Position numbers and translations under genes: made by a program. Of a stretch of 56,029 nucleotides of DNA, positions 16,768-27,064 are shown piece after piece. How positions within the stretch are numbered: the stretch's first letter is position 1; every line of letters starts with the position of its first letter. Below the pieces are notes generated by a model. That model was not told the DNA's origin. It made no database searches and saw only the letters and a list, made by a program, of their open reading frames with translations. This DNA comes from Oscillospiraceae bacterium (GTDB lineage: Bacteria; Bacillota; Clostridia; Oscillospirales; Oscillospiraceae), in contig CACWLG010000028.1 in assembly GCA_902761635.1 (NCBI GenBank), forward strand, positions 1 to 56,029, written 5' to 3'.

Positions 16768-19497
16768 TCAGGCAGCCTTGATCTTGATTTTCGGGCGCTT
16801 GGTGTCTGCCGGGCGCTTGACGTCCGTATGCGTCTGAGCGGACGAGTCGGCGTCAGCCGCAGTCTCAGCCGCAGCTTCGGCGGGTGCCTGCTCCGCCGCT
16901 GCGGGAGCCACTTCATAGATCACGATACGGCCTTCGCCGTAGGGATCGGCATATTGCTCACCGATGACGCCTCCGAGATTGTCGATCAGATAGTCGATCA
17001 GGGACTGGGTGTCCGCCTTGAGCTGCTCACGCAGCACGATCGCGCCCTGGAAGGCTGTGTTCCCGCCGCCGTTATTGAGCAGGAGAAAGTCGGGCCCTGC
17101 CACAAGATAGACTTTTTCCGGGTCCAGAGCTTCCCCGCCGACTGTGACGTTTCTGACGCGGCGCTCACCCTCAACGCCGGCAAACTGATCGTTTTCATCC
17201 ACGATGCAGCTGCTTTCGATATAGCTGTGGATCTCATAGCTCAGGCCGGAAACCTGCAGGAAGCCGCCGTATTCATACGGAACCGCCCGGCTGCCCCACT
17301 CCAGGGCATCCAGGATCTGCTGACCGCTTGCTGCAATCAGGCAGAGATTGTCCTCATAGGGGAGAACCGCCTGGATACCGCCGCTGGTGATATCGCCCAT
17401 CGCGATATCGGCACAGATGGCGCCGGCATCAATCAGACCGATGTCCGCATGGGCCTGGACGCGGAAGGCATCGGCACAGAGGTCGCCGAGATTTGTCTCG
17501 CCGGTGCGCACAAGACGCACCGCCTTCCCGTCTGCATCCACGGCGAAGGGATCATGAATGGCAAGGGTATAGTCCGTGCTTGTCACAACAGCACTCTCAT
17601 CCGCCTCAGCGGCAGGAGCAGCAGTCTCTGCAGGCTCGGAGCTTACAGCAGGGGCTGCGGGTTCAGCAGGGACTGCGGGCTCAGCGGGGGCTACAGTCAC
17701 TTCATCGGCAGGGGCAGACGCTTCGGCCTCCGGGACAGGAGCAGCCTGCTCCTCTGAAGCAAAAGGGACGTTTTCGAAAGCGCTGTCGCTGAGGGTCTTT
17801 GCCTGCATCCCGAGCACGACGGATTTAAGCTCCGCCGCGGTCAGGCCTGCGCCCTCATGCCCCGGGGCGCAGGACAGCGCAAAAGCCAGCTCGCCTCTTC
17901 TGAAGCAGGCCACGTTGATCTTCTCGCCGTCGCCAAGGCAGCGCACACTGAGACCCTTGATGTTCTCTTTCCATTCCTTGCTGTACTTGTTGTAATCGCC
18001 GGAGAGGCTGTTGCCCTCGTTCACCAGGGAGGCGCGGATCGTCAGCTCTTCCTCACCGTTGGAATAATCGGCTTCGATTGTGCCGTCCATGGCGCCAAAC
18101 TGCCTGAGCTGCATGTTTCTCGGCAGAGTCCCGGCTGCGGGGGGATCCAGAGCGATGCCGGAGATCTTTTCAGCCTCCTCCAGGGAGTCGGTCCTTGTCC
18201 AGGGGTTCGGTATCCCGATCAGGGGGTCGGCCCCGGAGGCGGGCATGCCGGGATTTTCCACGAAATGATCCTGATCCAGACCGGGCTTCGTATCCTCAAG
18301 CCAGGTTTCAACCGGCTTGTGATGATGTCCGTTCCCGCCAAAGGAATATGCCTCGGACCAGTCGGCCATCTCATCCTTGAAATCTCCCGAGAGATAGGGG
18401 TCGTCGCAGGTATAGCTATCGAGGTAAATATCCTCAGTGATGGGCTCGACATTGGCATCGCCGTTGAGCACCAGATCCATATACGCATTCCAGATCGCGT
18501 CGGCATCGGCATACAGCGCTGCGCGCACATAGGGATTCCGCTCAGTCTCGGCGGCATCCACGTACAGCAGATAATACATCAGAAGCTTCTCGCGCAGGGC
18601 GCTGATCTCTTCCTCTGCTTCGGGCAGCACCGCAGCAGGCTCCGCTGCCGCAGGTTCTGCTGCTGCGAACTCTGCTGCCGCGGGTTCTGCTGCGGTCAGG
18701 ATTGTATCCTCGTTTTGCACGAGATACATATAGGCTTCCCAGATTTCATCCGCATCCGCATACAATGCCTCACGGACATAAGGGTCCTGCTCGGCATTGG
18801 CTGCGTTGAGGCACAGCATGTAATAGGACAGCAGCTCTGTGCGCATGTCTTTGAACGTATTCTGATCAACAGCGGGCTCCACTGCAGCAGGCTGTACGGG
18901 CGCGGCCTGTTCTGTGACAGGCACAGGCTCCATCGCAGCAGGCTGTACGGGCACAGGCGCTTCTGCCACAGGCGCTGCGGCAGCTTTTTCCACTGCCTGT
19001 TCGTCGATCACCAGAGACATATAGGCATCCCAGATCGCATCCGCATTGGCTTTGAGAACCATGCGGGTATAGGGGTCTTGCTCGGCATTGGCTGCATTTA
19101 CGTACAGCAGGTAGTTGGTCAAAAGCTCCGTGCGAAGCTTCTCGACATCCTCAAGGTCCGCTTCGGCTTCCACCGGGGCGGGGTCGGGTTCTGCGGTCTT
19201 CCACTGGCTGCGCACCATATCAGAATAGCACTTCCAGAGTTCTTCCGCCATGAGGAGCAGCTGCTCCTGCTCTGCCTGGGTATCTGCCTTGTCCGCGGTC
19301 ATGACGCATGCCATATAGTCAAGCAGCATCTGCTCCCGCGAGAGGGTCTGGGCCGCCTGGGGTGCAGGCTGAGCCGCCGCATCCGGAGTCAGCGGCGCGC
19401 CGCTGCCCTCATCCGCCCATGCCGCAGGGCCGAAGGCACTCAGCAGCAGGACAAGCATCAGGACGCACATGATCCGAATGACGTTCCGATTTTTCAT
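16768..19497 (-). CDS. Secreted modular protein with a lone 5'-nucleotidase C-terminal domain
   Basis: A 909-residue exported protein. It has a signal peptide (about 1-28), three homologous helical modules of about 50 residues (each LRTELLxxYxLxxNAANAEQDPYxRxxLxADADxIWxAYM) separated by Pro/Ala-rich linkers, a mixed domain (about 400-590), another Pro/Ala linker, and a C-terminal 5'-nucleotidase C-like domain (about 660-880) with GETNLGDLCADAFR and LLNNGGGNTAF. The catalytic metallophosphoesterase half that normally precedes this domain is absent. It ends in an Ala-rich tail and a basic KRPKIKIKA. No LPXTG is visible. The C-domain supplies the nucleoside-binding surface in true 5'-nucleotidases, so ligand binding rather than hydrolysis is the likelier role. 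Confidence 0.8.
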   Translation of the reverse strand: MKNRNVIRIMCVLMLVLLLSAFGPAAWADEGSGAPLTPDAAAQPAPQAAQTLSREQMLLDYMACVMTADKADTQAEQEQLLLMAEELWKCYSDMVRSQWKTAEPDPAPVEAEADLEDVEKLRTELLTNYLLYVNAANAEQDPYTRMVLKANADAIWDAYMSLVIDEQAVEKAAAAPVAEAPVPVQPAAMEPVPVTEQAAPVQPAAVEPAVDQNTFKDMRTELLSYYMLCLNAANAEQDPYVREALYADADEIWEAYMYLVQNEDTILTAAEPAAAEFAAAEPAAAEPAAVLPEAEEEISALREKLLMYYLLYVDAAETERNPYVRAALYADADAIWNAYMDLVLNGDANVEPITEDIYLDSYTCDDPYLSGDFKDEMADWSEAYSFGGNGHHHKPVETWLEDTKPGLDQDHFVENPGMPASGADPLIGIPNPWTRTDSLEEAEKISGIALDPPAAGTLPRNMQLRQFGAMDGTIEADYSNGEEELTIRASLVNEGNSLSGDYNKYSKEWKENIKGLSVRCLGDGEKINVACFRRGELAFALSCAPGHEGAGLTAAELKSVVLGMQAKTLSDSAFENVPFASEEQAAPVPEAEASAPADEVTVAPAEPAVPAEPAAPAVSSEPAETAAPAAEADESAVVTSTDYTLAIHDPFAVDADGKAVRLVRTGETNLGDLCADAFRVQAHADIGLIDAGAICADIAMGDITSGGIQAVLPYEDNLCLIAASGQQILDALEWGSRAVPYEYGGFLQVSGLSYEIHSYIESSCIVDENDQFAGVEGERRVRNVTVGGEALDPEKVYLVAGPDFLLLNNGGGNTAFQGAIVLREQLKADTQSLIDYLIDNLGGVIGEQYADPYGEGRIVIYEVAPAAAEQAPAEAAAETAADADSSAQTHTDVKRPADTKRPKIKIKAA

Positions 19498-19770
19498 ATG
19501 TACATCTCCTTTTCAAGCACAGCTTGCTTATAACAAGCCATAGTATACCATATAGAATATGTCATTTCTGCAAACAAAGCGCCGGCAGCGGGTTTGCAAA
19601 GGACGCAGATACGGAAATCAATTTACATAATACATTGTATCATAAGCCTTGACCCATGTCCAGTACAGATTTCCGATTCTTTTTCTGTTTTTCCCTGCAG
19701 GCTTTCTCTGCGGCGTGATACATCGCGCCTCTCCCCCTCTGAGGCTATGGAAAAAACGCTTGCCTCCGCG

Positions 19771-19799
19771 TTGACACAGGCCTCTTTCTGTGCTAAATT
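19771..19799 (+). promoter_or_regulatory. Putative promoter of the bactofilin-like gene
   Basis: TTGACA (19771-19776), a 17-bp spacer, TAAATT (19794-19799). The leader of about 110 nt contains an inverted repeat CAATTGCCGG...CCGGCAATTG (19840-19864). The rest of the gap 19498-19770 shows no gene on either strand; the long minus-strand frame across it is a shadow of the gene below. Confidence 0.65.
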
Positions 19800-19917
19800 G
19801 AACAGTAAGTTGTCACAAAAGGTTTGAAAAAGGCCAGCGCAATTGCCGGTACGTCTCCGGCAATTGCGGCAGAGGAGCCTGATTCGGCCGGAAAAATCTT
19901 TACAGGAGGATATTGAT

Positions 19918-21255
19918 ATGAAAACGCGCAAAATACTTTCTGTTTTACTGATCATGATCCTGCTCGTCTCCCTCTCTCCCGCCGCCTTTGCGGCTGTGGA
20001 ATTTGCCTCCGATGAAGCAAGCTTCACCGGCGAGCACGATGCCACCGTCTTTCTCGCAGGTTCAAACCCCGTGACCGACGCAAATATCCGCGGCGTCCTC
20101 TTCACCGCAGGCAACACGATCACTGCCGACGGCTCCTGTGAGTATGCCTTTGTCGCCGGCAACGTCCTGAGCTTCGGCACCAGCTGTGCCAAGGATGCCT
20201 TTATCGGCGGCAACAGCGTTGCGGTCAGCGGCAGCGTGGGCCGTGATCTGATGAGCGCGGCAAACACCCTGAACCTGAGCGGCAGCGTTGGGCGCGACCT
20301 CTTTGCCGGTGCCAAAACCGTGACCATCAGCGGCGAGATCGGCGGCAATGTGCTGCTTGCGGCCAATGAGATCCGCATCGCCGACGGCGCAAAGATCGGC
20401 GGCACCCTCCACTACAACAGCGATGCCGTGATCACCGGTCCCGATGCGATCCTCTCCGCAGCAAGTGTCTACGATAACAGCGGCGAGGACGCAAACAACT
20501 ACTCCGCCCTGTTCAGTTACATCCAGGAGTACAGCGCTGTACAGGACAGCCACATCGCTGCCGAAGGCAGCGCCGCCCCGGCTGACAGCTCTGCCCCCGC
20601 CGAGAGCACGACCACAACCACCAGCACGACCACAACCACCACGACAACCACGACGACCACGACGGCGAGCACTCCCGCACCGACTCCGAGCAGCGCCGAC
20701 GACGGCTCTTCCCGCTCCTCCGTCGGCCCGAAGATCAAATCCAGAGTGTTCAGCTATATCGGTCTGGTGCTGCTGGCCTTTGCCCTGCTCTGGCTTACCC
20801 CGCTGTGGGAGAAGCTTGACAGCGTCTATACCGGCGCGGACTTCAGCAAGTACGCCGCTGCCTTCGGCATCGGCTTCGGTGTTATGGTGGCCCTGCCCAT
20901 CGCGGTCATCATCCTGATGATCACCGGGTTTGGCATGCGCCCTGCCCTCGTTCTGCTGTTTGTCTACTTTGCAGTCCTTGCCGCAGCGCCCATCTTCCTC
21001 GGCTTCTTTGTGGGTGTGCTGATCTGGCGCAGACTGTGCAAACGCCCCGTCAATTACTGGGCAGAGCTCGCCATCGGCATTCTGGTCTGGCGTCTGGCAA
21101 GCCTGATCCCCTTCGTGAAGCTCGCCACGGGCCTTGTGACCGTGCCTCTCGCCCTCGGTGTGCTGACACGCCTGCTCGGCAAGAAGAAGGCCGCGCCGAC
21201 TGTCCCGGCCCTTGCGGACACGGCCGATTCCCAAAACAAGCCCCAGAAGGTATAA
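19918..21255 (+). CDS. Exported bactofilin-like (polymer-forming) protein with poly-Thr linker and membrane tail
   Basis: A 445-residue protein with a signal peptide (1-25, ending AFA). A right-handed beta-helix region (about 40-185) is made of short repeats such as GSVGRDL and GEIGGNV, the pattern of DUF583/bactofilin domains. A run of about 25 threonines broken by single serines follows, then a C-terminal domain with four to five membrane helices (about 275-425). The start at 19918 has a perfect AGGAGG 8 nt upstream. The beta-helix is predicted outside the cell, unlike cytoplasmic bactofilins, and probably assembles on the surface. The function is unknown. Confidence 0.82.
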   Translation: MKTRKILSVLLIMILLVSLSPAAFAAVEFASDEASFTGEHDATVFLAGSNPVTDANIRGVLFTAGNTITADGSCEYAFVAGNVLSFGTSCAKDAFIGGNSVAVSGSVGRDLMSAANTLNLSGSVGRDLFAGAKTVTISGEIGGNVLLAANEIRIADGAKIGGTLHYNSDAVITGPDAILSAASVYDNSGEDANNYSALFSYIQEYSAVQDSHIAAEGSAAPADSSAPAESTTTTTSTTTTTTTTTTTTTASTPAPTPSSADDGSSRSSVGPKIKSRVFSYIGLVLLAFALLWLTPLWEKLDSVYTGADFSKYAAAFGIGFGVMVALPIAVIILMITGFGMRPALVLLFVYFAVLAAAPIFLGFFVGVLIWRRLCKRPVNYWAELAIGILVWRLASLIPFVKLATGLVTVPLALGVLTRLLGKKKAAPTVPALADTADSQNKPQKV

Positions 21256-21265
21256 ATATAATTAT

Positions 21266-21306
21266 GATAATCGGACGATCGCACAGCCTGCGATCGTCCG
21301 ATTATC
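21266..21306. terminator. Strong bidirectional terminator
   Basis: An 18-bp perfect stem (21266-21283 with 21289-21306, core CGGACGATCGCA) around a 5-nt loop. It follows the bactofilin-like gene and faces the ABC ATPase gene from the other side. Confidence 0.85.
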
Positions 21307-21311
21307 TTACA

Positions 21312-21424
21312 GGCAATACCGCATAATTCGGCAAGAGCAGATCCTGAGAAAATTTGGGTTCTGATAAAGGCACTTTTTCGCAGATGTACTTTGTGTACCT
21401 CAAGAAAAATTGTGCGGTGTTGCC
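21312..21424 (+). repeat. MITE-like element, copy 3 (113 bp, internal deletion)
   Basis: Both termini are present (GGCAATACCGCATAATTCGG and TTGTGCGGTGTTGCC), but about 45 bp of the interior between CCTCAAGAAA and the right terminus are missing relative to copy 2. The flanks TACA and TTTA do not form a duplication, so either the flanks have mutated or the copy has recombined. Confidence 0.85.
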
Positions 21425-21452
21425 TTTATGCTTTTATTCTGCGTCTGTCCCG

Positions 21453-22634
<1,182 letters not shown>

Positions 22635-22675
22635 GCTTTTCTCCCTTTATATTCTTTCAGGATCATTCGGGCATA

Positions 22676-23407
22676 TCAGTCTACCCGGTCGCCGTTGCCG
22701 TAGGTCTCGCAGAAGCGGGCGGCAAAGGAGGGCTCAAGCCCCGCGGCATAGAGGTGGGACACATCCCCGATGGACGCCGCGCGGAAGGAGGCATAGCCGG
22801 GCCGCCGCTCCTCGGTATGCACGACGGAGACGGAGCTCGGCGCCATCACGGTACCCTGCCAGAGCACCATGGGCGAGCAGTTCATCAGATGGCTCAGCAG
22901 TACGCATCCGAGCCCTAAGTGGCAGAAGAAGACGAGCGTGTCCTCATTCGGCTCTCTGACGCGGTAGAGGAGTCCTTCGCGCTCATAGCCATAGCGGGCC
23001 AGCAGCGCGTCGAACGCCCGGGTCACATGCTCGAAAGCCTCCCCTACGCGGCCTCCCCGCATGACCTCGTTTTCCATCCAGTGCTCCGCCGACATAAGGC
23101 GCGTGTCCCGCAGCCAGTCCTGGGGCAGCCAATCCCAGGGGACACGGCTCAGCTCCCCGTTTTTATCCGGCCGGGCGACCGGGATCGACAGTTCCCGCAG
23201 CCAATCGTATTCCGTGGCCTGCCGTCCCGCTTTTTCCAGCGTCGGCGCGGCGGTGGCTTTGGCCCTGCCCAGCGGAGAGACAAAGTATTCCCTGACCTTC
23301 ATCGGTGCTATGCGTGCGGCAAGGCACTGCGCCTCCCGCTTTCCGACCTCGGTCAGATCGTCGTGCTCATAGTCCGGGTCCCCATGCCGGATGATCAGAA
23401 GCTTCAT
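22676..23407 (-). CDS. Histidine phosphatase family protein
   Basis: A 243-residue protein of the phosphoglycerate-mutase-like superfamily. The phosphate pocket motif LIIRHGDPDY is at the N-terminus and FVSPLGRAKATA (second Arg) follows; a FFCHLGLG segment near 180 supplies the later catalytic His. The start at 23407 has GGGGGAGG about 7 nt upstream; a longer upstream frame is not supported. The substrate is unknown. Confidence 0.88.
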   Translation of the reverse strand: MKLLIIRHGDPDYEHDDLTEVGKREAQCLAARIAPMKVREYFVSPLGRAKATAAPTLEKAGRQATEYDWLRELSIPVARPDKNGELSRVPWDWLPQDWLRDTRLMSAEHWMENEVMRGGRVGEAFEHVTRAFDALLARYGYEREGLLYRVREPNEDTLVFFCHLGLGCVLLSHLMNCSPMVLWQGTVMAPSSVSVVHTEERRPGYASFRAASIGDVSHLYAAGLEPSFAARFCETYGNGDRVD

Positions 23408-23587
23408 GTGCTGTCCTCCCCCGTTTGTTTTTTCTATTTTAATACACACAGACGTGAATTGCAAGAAATCCTGCTCCTGCGCAGCTTCGATAATTCTTCG
23501 GCTCTTCATTTTTTCCTCTTGCGTGTTGGCGCTGCGGAACGTATAATAGAAGCATCCAGCGCAATTGACTTAAAAGGAGATAAAGCT

Positions 23588-25597
23588 ATGTACTGCACGA
23601 GAAAAGTTACCGACGATCTGGTCTGGGTCGGCGCAGATGATCGGCGGCTCCCCTTTTTTGAGGGGGTTTACGGCGTCCCCGACGGCGTTTCCTATAACTC
23701 CTATCTGCTGATGGATGAAAAGACAGTGCTCTTCGACACCGTGGACAAGGCTGTTTACGGCGTGTTCCTCGAAAACCTGGCGCATGAGCTGGGCGGAAGA
23801 AGCCTCGACTATGTGGTGGTCCACCACATGGAGCCGGACCACGCCGCTACGCTGGAGCTGGTGCTGCAGCGCCATCCCGAGGCGACCGTGATCTGCAACG
23901 CCAAAATCAAGACCATGATCGCCCAGTTTTTCCCCATGGACCTGACTGACCGCTTCCTGATCGTCAAGGAGGGCGACACCTTCTCCTCCGGCCGGCACAG
24001 CTTCACCTTCGTCATGGCGCCCATGGTACACTGGCCCGAGGTCATGATGAGCTATGACACCACGGCGAAAATGCTCTTCTCCGCCGACGCCTTCGGTACC
24101 TTCGGCGCGCTCAACGGCCGTCTCTTCGCCGACGAGGTGGACTTTTTCTCCGAGTGTGTCGACGAGGCCCGCCGCTACTATACGAACATCGTGGGCAAAT
24201 ACGGTCCCCAGGTGCAGGCCGTGCTGAAAAAAGCCGCAAAGCTGGAGCTTGACTATGTCTGCCCGCTGCACGGCTATGTTTGGCGCAGCCACTTCGGCGA
24301 TTATCTGGAAAAGTACCTGCTCTGGTCCAGCTATGTGCCCGAGGAGAAAAGCGTTCTGCTCGCCTACGCCTCTGTCTACGGCCACACCGAGAACGCCGCC
24401 AACATCCTGGCTGCGCGCCTGTGCGAAAAGGGCGTGAAGGTGCGCATGTATGACACCTCCGTCACCCCCGCAAGCTATATCGTCTCCGACGCTTTCCGCT
24501 GCAGCCACCTCGTCTTTGCCGCCACCACCTATAACGCCGGTGTGTTTGTGACGATGGAAAACCTGCTGCACGACATTGCCGCTCACAATCTCCAGAACCG
24601 CAAGGTCGCGCTGATCGAGAACGGCTCCTGGGCCGCTACCTCCGGCAAAGTCATGACCGAGATCCTCTCCGGCCTCAAGGGCATCGAGTTTTACGATCAG
24701 AAGCTCTCCCTCAAGTCCGCCCTGAACGAGGGGCAGATGAGCGAGATCGACGCGCTGGCCCTGACCATCGCCGACGAGCTTGCCCCCGTGAGCGTTGTCT
24801 CCGCATCCGCTCCTGCCGCCGCTGCCGCGGCAAAGGCCGGGGATGTGGACAAGAAGGCCTTCAACAAGCTCAGCTACGGCGTGGAGGTACTGACCACGAA
24901 CGCCGACGGCAGAGACTATGGCTGCATCATCAACACCGCCTGCCAGGTCGGCTCCGGTGATCCCAAGGTCGTCACCATCTCCGTCATCAAGAAAAACCAC
25001 AGCTGCGACATGGTGATGAAGGCCGGGCGCTTCAACATCTCCATCCTCACCGAGGACGCGCCCTACAGTCTCTTCCAGCGCTTCGGCTTCCAGAGCGGGC
25101 GGGATGTGGACAAGTTCGCCGACGTCGCTTATACCGAACGCACCGCCAACGGCATCCGCTACATCCCCGAATATACCAACGCCGTTCTCTCCTGCGAGGT
25201 CGTGGAGACCCGGGATCTCGACACCCAGATGCTCTTTATCGCAAACGTGGTCGAGGCGAAGGTCCTCTCCTCCGCTCCCTCCTGCACCTACAGCTATTAC
25301 CACGCCCACATCAAGCCCAAGAAGAATCCCGCGCCCGAGCAGAAGGAATGCTGGGTCTGCAAGATTTGCGGCTATGTCTATGAGGGCGCGGAGCTGCCCG
25401 CCGATTTTGTCTGCCCCCTGTGCAAGCACGGCAGGGATGATTTTGAGCATGTGGTGCCCGAAGTCAAGCCCAGGCAGAAGGGGTATGTCTGCAGCATCTG
25501 CGGTCACTTTGAGCCCTGTGAGGGCGAGCTGCCCGCCGATTACGTCTGCCCCCTGTGCAAGCACGGCAGGGATGATTTTACCCCGGCGGAGCAGTAA
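23588..25597 (+). CDS. Flavodiiron protein fused to flavin reductase and two rubredoxin domains
   Basis: A 669-residue cytoplasmic enzyme that reduces O2 to water or NO to N2O, protecting anaerobes. Domains in order: metallo-beta-lactamase diiron domain (about 1-250) with all ligands (H80, E82, D84, H85, H148, D167, H225); flavodoxin (about 255-400, with ASVYGHTENAA for FMN); flavin-reductase-like domain (about 425-590); then two rubredoxin-like modules with CKICGYVYEG/CPLCKHG and CSICGHFEP/CPLCKHG. The second rubredoxin is shorter. Having electron entry and transfer domains in one chain could remove the need for separate NADH:rubredoxin partners. The start at 23588 has AAGGAG upstream. It is monocistronic with its own terminator. 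Confidence 0.93.
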   Translation: MYCTRKVTDDLVWVGADDRRLPFFEGVYGVPDGVSYNSYLLMDEKTVLFDTVDKAVYGVFLENLAHELGGRSLDYVVVHHMEPDHAATLELVLQRHPEATVICNAKIKTMIAQFFPMDLTDRFLIVKEGDTFSSGRHSFTFVMAPMVHWPEVMMSYDTTAKMLFSADAFGTFGALNGRLFADEVDFFSECVDEARRYYTNIVGKYGPQVQAVLKKAAKLELDYVCPLHGYVWRSHFGDYLEKYLLWSSYVPEEKSVLLAYASVYGHTENAANILAARLCEKGVKVRMYDTSVTPASYIVSDAFRCSHLVFAATTYNAGVFVTMENLLHDIAAHNLQNRKVALIENGSWAATSGKVMTEILSGLKGIEFYDQKLSLKSALNEGQMSEIDALALTIADELAPVSVVSASAPAAAAAAKAGDVDKKAFNKLSYGVEVLTTNADGRDYGCIINTACQVGSGDPKVVTISVIKKNHSCDMVMKAGRFNISILTEDAPYSLFQRFGFQSGRDVDKFADVAYTERTANGIRYIPEYTNAVLSCEVVETRDLDTQMLFIANVVEAKVLSSAPSCTYSYYHAHIKPKKNPAPEQKECWVCKICGYVYEGAELPADFVCPLCKHGRDDFEHVVPEVKPRQKGYVCSICGHFEPCEGELPADYVCPLCKHGRDDFTPAEQ

Positions 25598-25613
25598 CAG
25601 ACTCCATACACAA

Positions 25614-25642
25614 AAGGCCCGCGCCTTCACGGTGCGGGCCTT
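25614..25642 (+). terminator. Intrinsic terminator of the flavodiiron gene
   Basis: AAGGCCCGC (25614-25622) pairs with GCGGGCCTT (25634-25642); a T-rich stretch follows. Confidence 0.8.
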
Positions 25643-25661
25643 CTGTTATTCATTTTGTTAG

Positions 25662-25758
25662 GGCAACACCGCATAATTCGGCAAGAGCAGATCCTGAGAA
25701 AATTTGGGTTCTGATAAAGGCACTTTTTCGCAGATGTACTTTGTGTACCTCAAGAAAA
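25662..25758 (+). repeat. MITE-like element, copy 4 (right end missing)
   Basis: It matches copies 2 and 3 from the left terminus (GGCAACACCGCATAATTCGG, preceded by TTAG) to CCTCAAGAAAA, where homology stops abruptly inside the coding region of the neighbouring ABC ATPase gene. The right terminus is lost, so no target duplication can be tested. Confidence 0.85.
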
Positions 25759-26322
25759 TCGCAGCACCTTGCAGCCGAGAGCCAGGGCCTCGTCCTCGCT
25801 GTGGGTGGCAAGCAGGAGCGCGCTGTCCTTTACCCGCTCCGCCGTCAGGCCCATCACCCGCTCACGCAGGGTGCTGTCCATGGCCTTGAAGGGCTCGTCC
25901 AGCACCAGGAGCGCCGGTAAAACCGCGAGCGCCCGGGCGATGGAGACGCGCTGCTGCATGCCCCCGGAGAGTTCGGCGGGGTACAGATCCCGGGCGTCAT
26001 CCAGCTCCAGCCTCTTGAGCCAAGCGTGAGCTTCCGGCAGGGTCTCTTCCCCGTCGGAGAGGACCAGGTTCACATTCTCTGCCGCCGTCCGCCATGGCAG
26101 AAGCCGCGGCTCCTGAAAAACCGCAGCGGCCCGTTCGGCTTTGCTTCGCACCGTCCCGCCGTCCGGGACCTGCAAGCCCAGGGCAACGCGCAGCAGCGTG
26201 GTTTTCCCGCAGCCAGAGGGGCCCATCAGGGCGATATGCTCCCCCGCCTTGAGGCAAAGCGTACACCCGTCCAGCACCTGCTTGTCGCCAAAGCGCAGCG
26301 AGACCTCATTCAGTTCCAGCAT
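25750..26322 (-). CDS. SsuB/TauB-type ABC ATPase, short, ending inside a MITE remnant
   Basis: A 190-residue ATPase. Walker A GPSGCGKTT, signature LSGGMQQR, Walker B LLVLDEPFKAMD and the switch His in LLATHSEDEALAL are intact, so ATP hydrolysis is expected. Relatives of the nitrate/sulfonate/thiamine-precursor importer class are usually 230-260 residues; this one stops soon after the switch region. The last three codons and the TGA (RFS-stop) lie in the repeat at 25662-25758, so the natural 3' end was replaced. The start at 26322 has GGAAAGGAG upstream and overlaps the permease gene by 17 bp. Confidence 0.85.
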   Translation of the reverse strand: MLELNEVSLRFGDKQVLDGCTLCLKAGEHIALMGPSGCGKTTLLRVALGLQVPDGGTVRSKAERAAAVFQEPRLLPWRTAAENVNLVLSDGEETLPEAHAWLKRLELDDARDLYPAELSGGMQQRVSIARALAVLPALLVLDEPFKAMDSTLRERVMGLTAERVKDSALLLATHSEDEALALGCKVLRFS

Positions 26323-27064
26323 GGGTGCTCTCCTTTCCCACGAGCCGCAGCAAAAGCTTTTCGATTGCGAGACTAACCAGCACCACTGCCGCTGTCCAGG
26401 CAAAAAGCTCCGTGGTCTCCAGATAGAGCTTCGCCTCATAGATGCGCTTGCCGATGGACAGCGCGGGCACGGTCAGCACCTCCGCCGCGATCCCGGCCTT
26501 CCAGCCGAGGCCGAGAGCGGAGCGCAGCGCCGCGCGCAGATGAGGCCGCACCGAGGGCCAGGTGATGCGCCGCAGGATGCGCAGGCGCGGCAGCTCATAG
26601 ACCCGCGCAAGCTCCAGAAGCCCGGCGTCAATGCCCCGGAGCCCGGCGGTGACGTTCGCCCACACCACGGGAAGCACCATCAGCGCCGCAATGAAGACCG
26701 GCACCGCGCCGCGCCCCAGCCACACCAGGGCGAGGATAATAAAGGACGCCACGGGTGTGCTCTTCACCAGGGTCATGAGCGGGCTCAGAAGGGCCATGCA
26801 CAGCGAGCTCCGGTGTGTGAGCAGCGCGAGCAGGATGCCCCCCAGCACTGCCGCAAGGATGCCCGTCAGCACTCGCAGCACGCTCTTTCCCACAGTGAGC
26901 CAGAACTCTGCCGTGCCCCCGAGCTCGAGAAGCTTCCGGCCTGTCTGCACCGGAGAGGGCAGGAGCAGCTCCTGCCCCACCAGGGCGGCCGCGCCTGCCC
27001 AGACAAGCAGCCAGAACACCAGCACGGCCAGGGTCCGGAAAAAGCTTTGGACACGGGGATTCAT
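26306..27064 (-). CDS. ABC transporter permease, SsuC/TauC/ThiX class
   Basis: A 252-residue inner membrane protein with about six helices (first at 8-28). The EAA-type cytoplasmic loop is at ELARVYELPRLRILRRITWPSVRPH. It partners the ATPase downstream and the binding protein upstream, whose gene overlaps by 4 bp. The substrate is not determined; the class carries sulfonates, nitrate, taurine or pyrimidine thiamine precursors. Confidence 0.92.
   Translation of the reverse strand: MNPRVQSFFRTLAVLVFWLLVWAGAAALVGQELLLPSPVQTGRKLLELGGTAEFWLTVGKSVLRVLTGILAAVLGGILLALLTHRSSLCMALLSPLMTLVKSTPVASFIILALVWLGRGAVPVFIAALMVLPVVWANVTAGLRGIDAGLLELARVYELPRLRILRRITWPSVRPHLRAALRSALGLGWKAGIAAEVLTVPALSIGKRIYEAKLYLETTELFAWTAAVVLVSLAIEKLLLRLVGKESTHAGTE

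Noticed and set aside
23570-25630. A 686-codon minus-strand frame opposite the flavodiiron gene
   Set aside because: Shadow of a gene with complete diiron, flavodoxin and rubredoxin motifs.
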